From: Cohnella baijiui | GTDB lineage: Bacteria; Bacillota; Bacilli; Paenibacillales; Paenibacillaceae | Length of the DNA: 46,830 bases | Assembly (NCBI RefSeq): GCF_020731285.1 | Contig: NZ_JAJFOW010000048.1 | Location: forward strand, 1 to 46,830 | Direction: 5' to 3' | Shown here: positions 8,094 to 16,245 of the stretch, piece by piece | Layout: the number at the start of each line of letters is the position of its first letter | Numbering within the stretch: the stretch's first letter is position 1 | Made by a program: the position numbers and the translations under genes | Notes under the pieces: model-generated | Database searches by the model: none | The model's input: only the letters and a program-made list of their open reading frames with translations | What the model was told of the DNA's origin: nothing

Positions 8094-9239
8094 TTGCTTA
8101 ACAGACTAAAAAAAATCGATTGGCTCATGATGCTCATCCTCATCCTGCTCATGGGGATCAGCACGCTGCTCGTCCGCAGCGCGACCTACTACACCGAAGG
8201 CTACTCGAACAAAGACGTCCAGACGATGATGTTCTATGGCGCCGGGTTTGCGGCCATTCTGATCATCACGCTGTTCGATTACCGGCTGCTGGTGAAAACC
8301 TGGTACGTCTGGTACGCCATCGGCATCGTCCTGCTCGTGGCCGTCTACTTGTTCGCCAAGCCGATCAACGGGGCCAAAAGCTGGTTCCAAATCGGAAGCT
8401 TCCTGTTCCAGCCGGCGGAGATCATGAAGATCTTTCTCATCCTCGCCGTCGCGGCCCTGATGGGGCGACGAATGGGAGATCCGCTGTCGATGCGCAAGGA
8501 CGTGCTCCTGATCGTGGCGATCTCGGCCGTGCCGTTTTTGCTCGTCATGATCCAGCCCGACCTCGGGAACGCGATGATCTACGTGTTCATCGTGCTCGGC
8601 ATGCTCTGGATCGGCAACGTTCGGTACTCGTACGTACTGATCGGATTGGGGGCCGTGGTCGGCGGCGTGATCCTCTTCGTGACCTTGTTCAACACGTACA
8701 ACACCGAGATCAAAGACTTCCTGACCAAGCACGACAAGCCGCACTGGTATCAGCGGATCAATACGTACATTCACCCCGACGAAGCGTCGATGGACGAAAA
8801 ACGCCAGGTCGAATACGCGAAAATCGCGATCGGTTCGGGCGGCCTCTCCGGGGACGGGTACATGCAGGGCGAGTCCAAAAACCGCAAGTTTATCCCGTAT
8901 ACGTATTCCGACTCGATCTTCGTCGTCGTCGGCGAGGAGTTCGGCTTCCAGGGCGCGGCCGTCCTGCTGCTGCTCTACTTTATATTTATTTACAGGATGA
9001 TCCTCATCGCCTATCAATGCTACGACAGGCGAGGCTCCTTTATTATCATCGGCATCGCCTCCATGGTGGTGTTTCAGATTTTCCAGAACATCGGCATGAT
9101 GATCGGCATCATGCCTCTCACCGGCATCACGCTGCCATTCATTAGTTACGGCGGCACGTCGCTCCTGCTCAATATGATGTCGATCGGACTCATCTTCAGC
9201 GTTCGCGCGCATCAGGAGAAATACCCGATCGAAACGTAG
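8094..9239 (+). CDS. rodA: SEDS-family peptidoglycan polymerase, RodA-like
   Basis: FtsW/RodA/SpoVE proteins are glycosyltransferases that polymerise lipid II with a partner class B PBP. The product has 381 aa and about ten membrane helices. It has the SEDS landmarks GAKSWFQIGSFLFQPAE (about residues 87-103), MIQPDLGNA (about residues 154-162) and the C-terminal GITLPFISYGGTSLL (about residues 343-357). A TTG start at 8094 is required to include the LNRLKKIDW cytoplasmic N-terminus. Its place behind mreBCD-minCD favours RodA (elongation) over FtsW or SpoVE, but sequence alone cannot exclude SpoVE. It is the last gene before the strong terminator at 9259. Confidence 0.88.
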   Translation: MLNRLKKIDWLMMLILILLMGISTLLVRSATYYTEGYSNKDVQTMMFYGAGFAAILIITLFDYRLLVKTWYVWYAIGIVLLVAVYLFAKPINGAKSWFQIGSFLFQPAEIMKIFLILAVAALMGRRMGDPLSMRKDVLLIVAISAVPFLLVMIQPDLGNAMIYVFIVLGMLWIGNVRYSYVLIGLGAVVGGVILFVTLFNTYNTEIKDFLTKHDKPHWYQRINTYIHPDEASMDEKRQVEYAKIAIGSGGLSGDGYMQGESKNRKFIPYTYSDSIFVVVGEEFGFQGAAVLLLLYFIFIYRMILIAYQCYDRRGSFIIIGIASMVVFQIFQNIGMMIGIMPLTGITLPFISYGGTSLLLNMMSIGLIFSVRAHQEKYPIET

Positions 9240-9258
9240 TTGGATTCGCCGGCGTCAA

Positions 9259-9289
9259 GGCCGCCCTCCCCCCGGAGGGCGGCCTTTTT
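9259..9289 (+). terminator. Strong intrinsic terminator ending the mre-min-rodA unit
   Basis: A perfect 11-bp stem, GGCCGCCCTCC (9259-9269) with GGAGGGCGGCC (9274-9284), closes a 4-nt CCCC loop and is followed by TTTTT. Confidence 0.93.
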
Positions 9290-9400
9290 GCGCGCGCGGC
9301 CGGGGGGATGCGAAACGCCCGGGGTGCGCAGAAGGAATGGTCTAAACGGGGCGGACGTGCCATATCGTGGTAGAAGAGAAGGACAAGGGAGGGCTGGCCG

Positions 9401-10450
9401 ATGCCAATGCGAAAAAACGCCCGCGGGCAGGATCCGCGCCGTGCGCCGACGTCCGCCGGCGGGGCCGCGCGTCAGAACGGTTTGGGGACCCGGGCGCCAG
9501 CCCCGGAAGAGAACGATCCGGAGCTGTGGTGGAAGGAGCGCCAGCGTCTTCAGCGGGAGAACGGCGGAGACTGGGGGCGCATCGGCGGCATCGGCGGGTC
9601 TTACGCGGGCGGACGATCGCCCGGAGAGGCAGCTCCCCGTTCATTCGAAGAGACGGGTAGCCCGTATTCCGCCCATTATCCGTCGGCCGGAGGAGCCTCC
9701 GCTTCCGATTCGGGCGGGGGAGGGGCGGCGGGCGGGCGGCCTCCGCTCGGGCCCTGGTACGGCGAGACGCCCGGCAGGAACGGCCCGTCTCCGGGCTGGG
9801 GAGACGACGGTGCGTGGCCGGATCCGATCCGCAGGCTGGCGCGGGGATTCGCGATCCGGTCCGTCGTCGCGCTGCTGGTATTCGCCGGCGTCTGGGGCTG
9901 GTTCCGGCTGGAGTTGCCTGGCAGCGACGAGGCGCAGACGTGGGTTGCTCAGGCGGTGACGCGCGATATGGACTTCGCCGCCGTGGAAGCTTGGTACGCG
10001 AAGACGTTCGGAGGCTCGCCTTCGTTCCTCCCGGCGTTCCGCCACAATTCGGACGCTGAGGCGGTGAGTGCCCAGTGGAGCCGGGAAGAGACCGTGCCGC
10101 CGATCGACGGCCGCGTGGTCGAGACCTTTGCGCAAAGCAAGAGCGGGGTGCGGCTGGCGGCGGTCGCAGGTACGCCCGTCGTGGCCGTCCATACGGGCAG
10201 AGTCACCCAAGTGACGACGGGGGACAACGGCCTGGCGACGATCCTCGTGCAGCACACCAATCGCGTGGTGACCGTCTACGGGAATGTGAGCGAACCGGCG
10301 GTGCAGCCTAACGATTGGGTGGAAGCCGGCCAAACGCTGGGCGCCCTCGCCCGGGCTTCGGACTCTCCCGGCGGGGAGGGCTGGCTGCTTTTCGCCGTCA
10401 AGCAAAACGGCAAGACGTTGGACCCGGCGGAAGTGGTGCCCTTTGATTAG
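9401..10450 (+). CDS. spoIVFA: SpoIVFA-like M23-domain regulator of sigma-K processing
   Basis: SpoIVFA anchors and inhibits the protease SpoIVFB in the outer forespore membrane until a forespore signal arrives. The product has 349 aa: a long Gly/Pro/Ser-rich N-terminus, one membrane helix near residues 146-165, a stalk, and a C-terminal LytM/M23-like domain from about residue 232. The zinc ligands expected in M23 peptidases are not visible: the final motif reads GWLLFAVKQNG where active enzymes have HLHFE. This agrees with a regulatory, non-catalytic role. The ATG at 9401 has GGGAGGG upstream. A possible but weak sigma-E -10 (CATATCGT, 9361-9368) has a poor -35. It overlaps the next gene by 8 nt. 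Confidence 0.83.
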   Translation: MPMRKNARGQDPRRAPTSAGGAARQNGLGTRAPAPEENDPELWWKERQRLQRENGGDWGRIGGIGGSYAGGRSPGEAAPRSFEETGSPYSAHYPSAGGASASDSGGGGAAGGRPPLGPWYGETPGRNGPSPGWGDDGAWPDPIRRLARGFAIRSVVALLVFAGVWGWFRLELPGSDEAQTWVAQAVTRDMDFAAVEAWYAKTFGGSPSFLPAFRHNSDAEAVSAQWSREETVPPIDGRVVETFAQSKSGVRLAAVAGTPVVAVHTGRVTQVTTGDNGLATILVQHTNRVVTVYGNVSEPAVQPNDWVEAGQTLGALARASDSPGGEGWLLFAVKQNGKTLDPAEVVPFD

Positions 10451-11318
10451 AATCGGAGGCATCGCGTTCCGCCTTCACCCGCTATTCGTCCTGTTGATGC
10501 TGACCTCCGTGCTGACGGGACGCTTTGCCGAGGTGGCGACGCTGTTCGTCATCGTGTTGCTGCACGAGCTCGGCCATCTATTGGCCGCCCTCCGCTTCGG
10601 CTGGAACGTCCGGGAGGTGAAGCTGCTCCCGTTCGGCGGCGTCCTCGAAGTCGAGGACGCGGGCTCTGTTCCGGCAAAGGAGGAGGCGCTCGTGGCTCTC
10701 GCAGGCCCTCTGCAGAACGGCATCCTGGCCGGCCTCGCCTGGCTCCTTGGACAAGCCGGACTCCTCGATCCGATTTGGACCGGAGACTTCATTTCCGCCA
10801 ACGCGATGATCGCCCTCTTTAATCTGCTTCCCATCCTGCCGCTGGACGGCGGAAGGATGCTGCAAGCCGGCGTCAGCCTGCACGTTCCCTATCACCGCAC
10901 GCTGCTTTGGAGCGCGAGAATCAGCCTGCTGCTGAGCGTATCGGTCGTCTGCGCGGCCTTGTATCCGCTCCTCGCCGGCGGTCTTCTCCATTTGAATCTG
11001 CTCGTGATCGGCCTGTTCCTCTGCGCCTCGAATTGGACGTACCTGCGGAACGTGCCGTTCGTCTTTTTGCGCTTCCTCGTTCATCGCGCCCGGCGCTCGG
11101 ACAAGCGGATCGACGGCGGCACGCTCGCCCAGCCGATCGTCGTCTCCGACCAACGGCCGCTCTCGTCGGTCGTGCGTCTGCTCATGAAGGAGCGCTACCA
11201 TCTCGTCTACGTGATGAACCGCGGCACCGTCTCCCGCGTCGTGCCCGAAGGCAAGCTGATCGACGGCTTTCTCGGGAGTTTGACGAACGGACATGCGGAT
11301 TCGCGGTTTTTCATGTAA
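10443..11318 (+). CDS. spoIVFB: SpoIVFB-like M50 site-2 protease
   Basis: An intramembrane metalloprotease expected to cleave pro-sigma-K in the mother cell. It has 291 aa. The zinc motif HELGH is at residues 41-45 inside a membrane segment, and the third ligand lies in NLLPILPLDGGRML with Asp135; both match family positions (B. subtilis HELGH 43-47, Asp137). About six hydrophobic segments are followed by a soluble C-terminal region (about 210-291) that resembles a degenerate CBS-type domain. The TTG start at 10443 lies inside the end of spoIVFA, so the pair is translationally coupled. Confidence 0.92.
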   Translation: MIRIGGIAFRLHPLFVLLMLTSVLTGRFAEVATLFVIVLLHELGHLLAALRFGWNVREVKLLPFGGVLEVEDAGSVPAKEEALVALAGPLQNGILAGLAWLLGQAGLLDPIWTGDFISANAMIALFNLLPILPLDGGRMLQAGVSLHVPYHRTLLWSARISLLLSVSVVCAALYPLLAGGLLHLNLLVIGLFLCASNWTYLRNVPFVFLRFLVHRARRSDKRIDGGTLAQPIVVSDQRPLSSVVRLLMKERYHLVYVMNRGTVSRVVPEGKLIDGFLGSLTNGHADSRFFM

Positions 11319-11351
11319 AATAGGGAAAACGTCTCTCGACGGGAGGTAGGC

Positions 11352-12587
11352 ATGAAGCAGCTCTTCGTCCACTGCGCGCGCAACGTCACGCAATCGGCGC
11401 TGCTCGAGAACGGCAGTCTGACCGAATTCAGCGTCGAACGATCGGAAGGCACCTCCCTCGTCGGCAATCTCTATCTGGGGCGCGTCGTCAACGTGCTGCC
11501 CGGCATGCAAGCCGCGTTCGTCGATGTCGGACTCCCCAAGAACGCGTTCCTCTACGTGGACGACGTGCTGCATCCTCATTTGGACCGCCAGCCGAAAGTC
11601 AAGCCCGCCATCGCCGATCTTCTGAAGCCGGGAGACCAGCGCGTCGTCCAGATCATGAAGGAACCGCTGGGCGGCAAGGGCGCCCGCGTCACCACCCACT
11701 ATTCCTTGCCGGGCCGCTGCCTGGTGTACATGCCCCACGCCGACTACGTCGGCGTCTCCAAAAAGATCGAACAAGAGCAGGAGCGCGCCCGGCTGAAGCA
11801 GCTGGCCGAGGAACTACGCGCACCTGGCGAAGGGCTCATCCTCCGGACGAACGCCGAAGGAGAGTCGCGCGAGTCGCTCGCGGAAGATTTGAACGCCTTG
11901 CGCCGCGTCTGGCGGGATATCGTCGAGCGGGGTGAACAGGCCGCGGCGCCTGCGCTGCTGCACCGGGATTTCGGGCTCGTGCAGCGGACGGTGCGGGACG
12001 TCTTTACGCCCGAGATCGAAGAGCTCATCGTCGACAACCCCAAAGCGTACGAAGAGGCGAGAGCGTACCTTAGGCAGACGGCTCCCTCGTTGGAGGACCG
12101 CGTGCGTCTGCACGGCGAAGGTGCGCCGCTGTTCGAGCGGTTCGGCATCAAATCGCAGATCGAAAAGGCGTTCCAGCCGCGCGTGGCGCTGGAAAGCGGC
12201 GGTTACCTCGTCTGGGATCAGACGGAAGCGCTGACGGTGATCGACGTGAACACCGGCAAGTATACGGGCAGCGTCGATCTGGAGGAGACGGTGTTCCGCA
12301 CGAATGTCGAAGCCGCTTCGGAGATCGCGCGGCTGCTGCGGCTGCGCGACGTCGGGGGTATCGTCATCGTCGATTTTATCGACATGGACCGGGACGAGCA
12401 TCGGCAGCAGGTCGTCCAGCGTCTCGAGGCGACCATCCGGCGCGACCGGACCAAATGCCAGGTCGTCGGCTGGACCCGTCTCGGACTGCTGGAGATCACC
12501 CGCAAAAAGACGCGGCAAGACGTCATGAGCTACTTTTACGATACGTGCGCGGCCTGCAAAGGCCGGGGCAAAATCTATGTGCGGTAA
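11352..12587 (+). CDS. Ribonuclease E/G family endoribonuclease
   Basis: The family cleaves single-stranded RNA from a 5' monophosphate end and matures rRNA or decays mRNA. The product of 411 aa is close to RNase G in size and lacks the long scaffold of RNase E. The S1 region begins near residue 37 (GNLYLGRVVNVLPGMQAAFVD, residues 37-57). The metal-binding aspartates are Asp298 (VIDVNTGKY) and Asp341 (VDFIDMD), 43 residues apart as in E. coli RNase E (303 and 346). A zinc-link CAAC at residues 399-402 lies near the C-terminus. GGGAGGTAGG precedes the ATG. A GC hairpin without a U-tract lies just after the stop (12588-12605). B. subtilis lacks this family, but Paenibacillaceae have it. Confidence 0.93.
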   Translation: MKQLFVHCARNVTQSALLENGSLTEFSVERSEGTSLVGNLYLGRVVNVLPGMQAAFVDVGLPKNAFLYVDDVLHPHLDRQPKVKPAIADLLKPGDQRVVQIMKEPLGGKGARVTTHYSLPGRCLVYMPHADYVGVSKKIEQEQERARLKQLAEELRAPGEGLILRTNAEGESRESLAEDLNALRRVWRDIVERGEQAAAPALLHRDFGLVQRTVRDVFTPEIEELIVDNPKAYEEARAYLRQTAPSLEDRVRLHGEGAPLFERFGIKSQIEKAFQPRVALESGGYLVWDQTEALTVIDVNTGKYTGSVDLEETVFRTNVEAASEIARLLRLRDVGGIVIVDFIDMDRDEHRQQVVQRLEATIRRDRTKCQVVGWTRLGLLEITRKKTRQDVMSYFYDTCAACKGRGKIYVR

Positions 12588-12670
12588 GCGCGGCTGGTTC
12601 CGCGCGGAGGCTGCACTGGACGTTCTTAAAAAGGGTTTGTAATCATAAGCCGAGTATGATAAACTACCAT

Positions 12671-12815
12671 AGTGCGTGCAATGGGCTCATCCCCGAGATT
12701 GCAGGCTACAACCGCACTTTAACGGGTTTGCAAAGACCGGCGCTGTCCTGGCATCTGATCGGCCGCGACAACCGGCACCCCATGAGGCGAGTCTTAGACA
12801 CGAGGAGGTGCACAA
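12671..12815 (+). ncRNA. L21 leader RNA (ribosomal protein operon cis-element)
   Basis: The 229-nt gap before rplU holds nested stems. GTGCG (12672-12676) pairs with CGCAC (12713-12717). Inside it TGCAAT (12677-12682) pairs with ATTGCA (12698-12703), and GGG (12683-12685) with CCC in 12691-12694. This arrangement directly upstream of rplU fits the Firmicute L21 leader, thought to control the L21-Prp-L27 operon through binding of a product. A promoter is likely in 12637-12665 (TTGTAA, 17 nt, TAAACT), but it is weak. The 3' boundary of the RNA element is uncertain. Confidence 0.65.
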
Positions 12816-12816
12816 G

Positions 12817-13128
12817 ATGTACGCGATTATCGAAACCGGCGGCAAGCAATACAAGGTCCAAGCGGGCGACGTGATCTTCGTGGAGAAGCTCTCCGCCAGC
12901 GAAGGCGACAGCGTCAAGTTCGACAAGGTCCTGGCCGTTTCCAACGACAAAGGCTTCGTATCCGGCACGCCGCTTCTGGCTGGCGCATCCGTTACGGGCA
13001 AAGTCGAGAAGCATGTCAAAGGCGAGAAAATCATCGTTTTCCACTATAAACCGAAGAAGAACGAGCGCAAAAAGCAAGGTCATCGTCAACCGTACACGAA
13101 AGTGACGATCGAATCCATCCAGGCGTAA
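12817..13128 (+). CDS. rplU: 50S ribosomal protein L21
   Basis: A large-subunit protein that binds 23S rRNA near L20. It has 103 aa, of normal length, and begins MYAIIETGGKQYKVQAGD. The C-terminus carries the basic KKNERKKQGHRQPYTKVTI signature. The ATG at 12817 follows GAGGAGGTG. An in-frame upstream ATG at 12676 lies in the leader RNA and has no ribosome-binding site, so it is not used. It is the first gene of the rplU-prp-rpmA trio. Confidence 0.97.
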   Translation: MYAIIETGGKQYKVQAGDVIFVEKLSASEGDSVKFDKVLAVSNDKGFVSGTPLLAGASVTGKVEKHVKGEKIIVFHYKPKKNERKKQGHRQPYTKVTIESIQA

Positions 13129-13140
13129 GGTGAGGCCGAG

Positions 13141-13473
13141 ATGATCAAGATCACGATCTTTCGCGGTCCGGATGACCGGATCAAGCGCTTTTCCGTCACG
13201 GGTCACGCGATGTACGCCGATCCCGGCAAGGACATTGTCTGCGCGGGCGTGTCGGCCGTCACGGTCGGCGCCGTCAACGCCATCGAGAAGCTGACGGGCG
13301 TTGTCCCCGAAGCCGAGATGAAGTCGGGCTTGCTGTCGGCATCCTTGCCGGAGAGCGGCGACGCCGTCCGCGACGAGCAGATTCAACTGCTGCTCGCGGG
13401 CATGGTCGTGTCGCTCGAGTCGATCGCGGACGAATACGGCAAGTTCGTGAAGATCAAGCATACTCTCGCATAA
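13141..13473 (+). CDS. prp: Ribosomal-processing cysteine protease Prp
   Basis: Prp removes the N-terminal extension of L27 in Firmicutes. It has 110 aa. The catalytic dyad is visible as His22 in VTGHAMYADPG and Cys34 in DIVCAGVSAVT, at the same positions as in S. aureus Prp. It lies between rplU and rpmA, and its substrate is encoded 16 nt downstream with an intact cleavage sequence. AAGGTGAG upstream of the ATG is the ribosome-binding site. Confidence 0.94.
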   Translation: MIKITIFRGPDDRIKRFSVTGHAMYADPGKDIVCAGVSAVTVGAVNAIEKLTGVVPEAEMKSGLLSASLPESGDAVRDEQIQLLLAGMVVSLESIADEYGKFVKIKHTLA

Positions 13474-13489
13474 AGGAGGTTGACACCCC

Positions 13490-13801
13490 ATGTTGAAACT
13501 GAATCTTCAGCTGTTCGCTTCCAAGAAGGGCGTAGGTTCGACGAAGAACGGCCGCGACAGCCGTTCCAAGCGCCTCGGCGTCAAGCGCGCCGACGGCCAG
13601 ACCGTTTCCGGCGGCACGATCCTCGTGCGTCAGCGCGGAACGAAGATCCATCCGGGCAACAACGTCGGCATCGGCAAAGACGACACGTTGTTCGCTAAAG
13701 TGGAAGGCGTCGTGAAGTTCGAGCGCTGGGGACGCGATCGCAAAAAAGTGAGCGTCTACCCGGTCGAGCAAGCGCCTGTCGCTGCGGCTCTCGAAGCTTA
13801 A
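13490..13801 (+). CDS. rpmA: 50S ribosomal protein L27, with Prp-cleaved extension
   Basis: A protein of 103 aa. The extension MLKLNLQLF precedes ASKKGVGSTKNGRDS, so Prp is expected to cut after Phe9 and expose the residues that reach the peptidyl-transferase centre. Compared with the common QFF form this protein has QLF. The rest of the fold (GGTILVRQRGTKIHPGNNVG) is standard. AAGGAGGTTG precedes the ATG. A strong terminator follows 13 nt after the stop. Confidence 0.97.
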   Translation: MLKLNLQLFASKKGVGSTKNGRDSRSKRLGVKRADGQTVSGGTILVRQRGTKIHPGNNVGIGKDDTLFAKVEGVVKFERWGRDRKKVSVYPVEQAPVAAALEA

Positions 13802-13813
13802 TTCGTCATCCAG

Positions 13814-13844
13814 AACCCCGGCCAGCGAAGTGGCCGGGGTTTTT
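13814..13844 (+). terminator. Strong intrinsic terminator after rpmA
   Basis: AACCCCGGCCA (13814-13824) pairs with TGGCCGGGGTT (13831-13841) across the loop GCGAAG. The run of T spans 13840-13844. Confidence 0.92.
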
Positions 13845-13963
13845 GCACGATTAGGAGGAGAGGAGATCGTCTCTCTTCCCGGACGCGGCCGTCACACCGC
13901 CGAACCAGACGGGCGGCAGGGATCGGTCTGAGTCGGGATCAAACGAAACGGGGAAGCTTAATC

Positions 13964-14722
13964 ATGGATGGGAAAACCACCCTATGGCGGTTTGGCGCGG
14001 CGATTTCGCTCCTGGTGCCCGCCGTTTGCGTCTTCGTATGGCGCGACTGCCTTTGGCCGCTCGTGTTGTTCGTCCTTTGGACCGTCGCTGCCGCAGCATG
14101 CTGGTTGGCGGCGGAGCGACGAGTCCAGCGGGCGAAGACCGAACGAATGCTCGCGCGGGCGCAACGGACCGCAATCGAGACGCTGAGCCACCACCGGCAC
14201 GATTGGATGAACGAACTGCAGATTCTATACGGGTATCTACGTCTCCAGAAGCTCGATAAAGCCGTGGCGATCGTGGACAGAATAAGGGAACGCATGGACC
14301 AGGACAGCCGGATCTCGCGGCTCGGCAGCGCGGAGCTGGCATCCTATGTGCTTTCGTTCCGCACGATGTGCGATACGATGCGGCTCGATGTCGCGGTGGA
14401 AGACGGCTTTCAATGGAACAAGGACGAGCCTCGTGCCGAGGCGTTCTCGCAGACGGTCATCGGGCTGATCAACGCGTTTCGTTACCGCTCGATCGCCTCA
14501 ACCGGCGAACAGAACGTGCTGTCGCTCCGGTTCAAAAGCGGTTCCGGCGCGTTTCGGATCGAGGTCACGTATACCGGAGAGTTGGCGGCGGAAGACAGTC
14601 TCGCGCAAGAGATCACGAAAATACTGGACGGACGGGGAAGCTGGACGGCGGAGGAAGCGCCGGACGGGTCCGACGAGCCGGCGGGAACGCGCCGGTTCGC
14701 CCTGACGTTCGAAGCTGGATGA
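13964..14722 (+). CDS. spo0B: Spo0B-like sporulation phosphotransferase
   Basis: Spo0B passes phosphate from Spo0F to Spo0A in the sporulation phosphorelay. The product has 252 aa. Two hydrophobic segments (about residues 12-26 and 32-50) come first, then the four-helix-bundle phosphotransfer helix with SHHRHDWMNELQILYGYL. His79 before Asp80 aligns with the phosphorylated His30 of B. subtilis Spo0B. A degenerate ATPase-like C-terminal half follows. The membrane segments are absent from B. subtilis Spo0B and suggest a membrane-bound relay protein. Its place between rpmA and obg is the classic spo0B position. The ribosome-binding site (GGGGAAG) is moderate. Confidence 0.85.
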   Translation: MDGKTTLWRFGAAISLLVPAVCVFVWRDCLWPLVLFVLWTVAAAACWLAAERRVQRAKTERMLARAQRTAIETLSHHRHDWMNELQILYGYLRLQKLDKAVAIVDRIRERMDQDSRISRLGSAELASYVLSFRTMCDTMRLDVAVEDGFQWNKDEPRAEAFSQTVIGLINAFRYRSIASTGEQNVLSLRFKSGSGAFRIEVTYTGELAAEDSLAQEITKILDGRGSWTAEEAPDGSDEPAGTRRFALTFEAG

Positions 14723-14740
14723 AACGAGAGTGAAGTCATC

Positions 14741-16081
14741 ATGTTTGTAGACAAGGCGAAGATCTACGTCAAAGGCGGCGACGGCGGGGACGGTCTCGTC
14801 GCGTTCCGGCGGGAGCTGTATGTGCCGGAAGGCGGTCCCGCAGGCGGCGACGGCGGCAACGGCGGCGACGTCGTCTTTCGGGTGGACGAGGGACTCCGCA
14901 CCCTGATGGATTTCCGCTACCAAAAGCACTTCAAAGCGCCGCGCGGCGAAAAGGGGCGCAACAAGTCCCAGCACGGCGCCAACGCGGAAGATATGCTCGT
15001 GCGCGTGCCGCCGGGCACGATCGTCTATGACGACGACTCCGGCGAGATGTTGGCCGATCTAACCCAGCATGGCCAGTCGGTCGTCATCGCCAAAGGCGGC
15101 CGCGGCGGCCGCGGCAACACGCGCTTCAAAAGTTCGGTTAATACCGCGCCCGCCATCGCCGAGAACGGCGAAGAAGGCCAGGAGCGGTGGGTGACTCTCG
15201 AGCTGAAGGTGATGGCGGACGTCGGCCTGGTCGGCTTCCCCAGCGTCGGCAAGTCCACGCTGTTGTCGGTCGTCTCGGGGGCGCGCCCAAAAATCGGCGC
15301 CTATCATTTCACTACGCTCACGCCGAACCTCGGCGTGGTGGAGCTCGGCGACGACCGCAGCTTCGTCATGGCGGACCTGCCGGGCCTCATCGAGGGCGCG
15401 CATACCGGGGTCGGCCTCGGCCATGAATTTTTGCGGCACGTCGAGCGCACCCGCGTCATTTTGCATGTCGTGGACATGTCCGGCATGGAGGGGCGCGATC
15501 CGTACGACGACTGGGTCAAGATCAACGACGAGCTGAAGTTGTACAACGCCAAGCTCGCCGAACGTCCGCAGTTCGTGGCCGCGAACAAGATGGACATGCC
15601 GGACGCCGAGGAGCACCTCGCGAACTTCCGCGAGAAACTGGCCGAAGAGCGGCCGGACATCGTCGTGCTGCCGATCTCGTCGCTGACGCGGCAAGGGGTG
15701 CCGGAGCTGCTTTACCGCGTGGCGGAGCTGCTCGAATCGCTGCCGGATCCGGCGCTGCTGGACGAGGCGCAGGACCAGGAAGAAGACGATGCAGAAGGCG
15801 TCGTTTATCGGATGGAGCCGCGCGAGGAGCACGAGTTCAAGATCGCGCGCGACAACGAAGTGTACGTCGTCGAGAGCGAGTCGATCGAGCGCCTGCTGCG
15901 CCGGACGCAATTCGGCTCCTACGAAGCCGTCATGCGCTTCGCTCGTATTCTGCGCAAGATCGGCGTCGACGCGGAGCTGCGCAAGCGCGGCGCCAAGGAC
16001 GGCGACACGATCCGCATCGGAGATTTCGAATTCGAATTTTTCGAGGGCGGCAAAGACGATTACTTGTACGAAGACGAATAA
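14741..16081 (+). CDS. obgE: Obg family GTPase
   Basis: An essential GTPase bound to the 50S subunit, involved in ribosome assembly, stress signalling and sporulation onset. It has 446 aa. The glycine-rich Obg fold occupies residues 1 to about 158 (GGDGGNGGDVVFRVDEG, KGGRGGRGN). The GTPase domain has the P-loop GFPSVGKSTLLS near residues 165-176, DLPGLIEGAHTGVGLGHEFL and NKMDMP. The C-terminal OCT domain is near residues 345-430. The tail is acidic (GGKDDYLYEDE). It starts 18 nt after spo0B. Confidence 0.96.
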   Translation: MFVDKAKIYVKGGDGGDGLVAFRRELYVPEGGPAGGDGGNGGDVVFRVDEGLRTLMDFRYQKHFKAPRGEKGRNKSQHGANAEDMLVRVPPGTIVYDDDSGEMLADLTQHGQSVVIAKGGRGGRGNTRFKSSVNTAPAIAENGEEGQERWVTLELKVMADVGLVGFPSVGKSTLLSVVSGARPKIGAYHFTTLTPNLGVVELGDDRSFVMADLPGLIEGAHTGVGLGHEFLRHVERTRVILHVVDMSGMEGRDPYDDWVKINDELKLYNAKLAERPQFVAANKMDMPDAEEHLANFREKLAEERPDIVVLPISSLTRQGVPELLYRVAELLESLPDPALLDEAQDQEEDDAEGVVYRMEPREEHEFKIARDNEVYVVESESIERLLRRTQFGSYEAVMRFARILRKIGVDAELRKRGAKDGDTIRIGDFEFEFFEGGKDDYLYEDE

Positions 16082-16107
16082 TGGCGGTCCGACGGACCGC
16101 GCTTGCA

Positions 16108-16137
16108 AGACCGGCCTCGATAGGGTCGGTCTTTTTT
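16108..16137 (+). terminator. Intrinsic terminator after obgE
   Basis: AAGACCGGCC (16108-16117) pairs with GGTCGGTCTT (16124-16133), with one G-U pair. A run of six T (16132-16137) follows. Confidence 0.88.
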
Positions 16138-16173
16138 GCGGAAATCAAACGTTCCCCGCTGTCCAAATGACTA

Positions 16174-16202
16174 TTGCCGCTGACGGCGGCATCCGCTATA
16201 AT
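16174..16202 (+). promoter_or_regulatory. Sigma-A promoter of the pheB-hom-thrB-pheA-ilvE operon
   Basis: TTGCCG at 16174-16179, a 17-nt spacer, and a perfect TATAAT at 16197-16202. The leader is only about 37 nt long, too short for a T-box or an attenuator. Confidence 0.82.
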
Positions 16203-16245
16203 GTCCACTATACACAAACAATCGTCTTTCTTGGGAGGACGGAAG

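Noticed and set aside
9335..9368. Sigma-E or sigma-G promoter before spoIVFA
   Set aside because: CATATCGT resembles a sigma-E -10, but the -35 at the right spacing matches only 3 of 7 positions, and the sigma-G spacing is wrong. It is noted only in the gene entry.
12676..12816. Extended N-terminus of L21 from ATG 12676
   Set aside because: The region forms the L21 leader stems and lacks a ribosome-binding site. The ATG at 12817 has GAGGAGGTG.
15059..16108. Long minus-strand ORF opposite obgE
   Set aside because: Antisense shadow of a strongly conserved GTPase gene, with no recognisable domain.
16203..16245. T-box or attenuator before the amino-acid operon
   Set aside because: The leader is only about 40 nt, and neither a terminator hairpin nor a T-box sequence is present.
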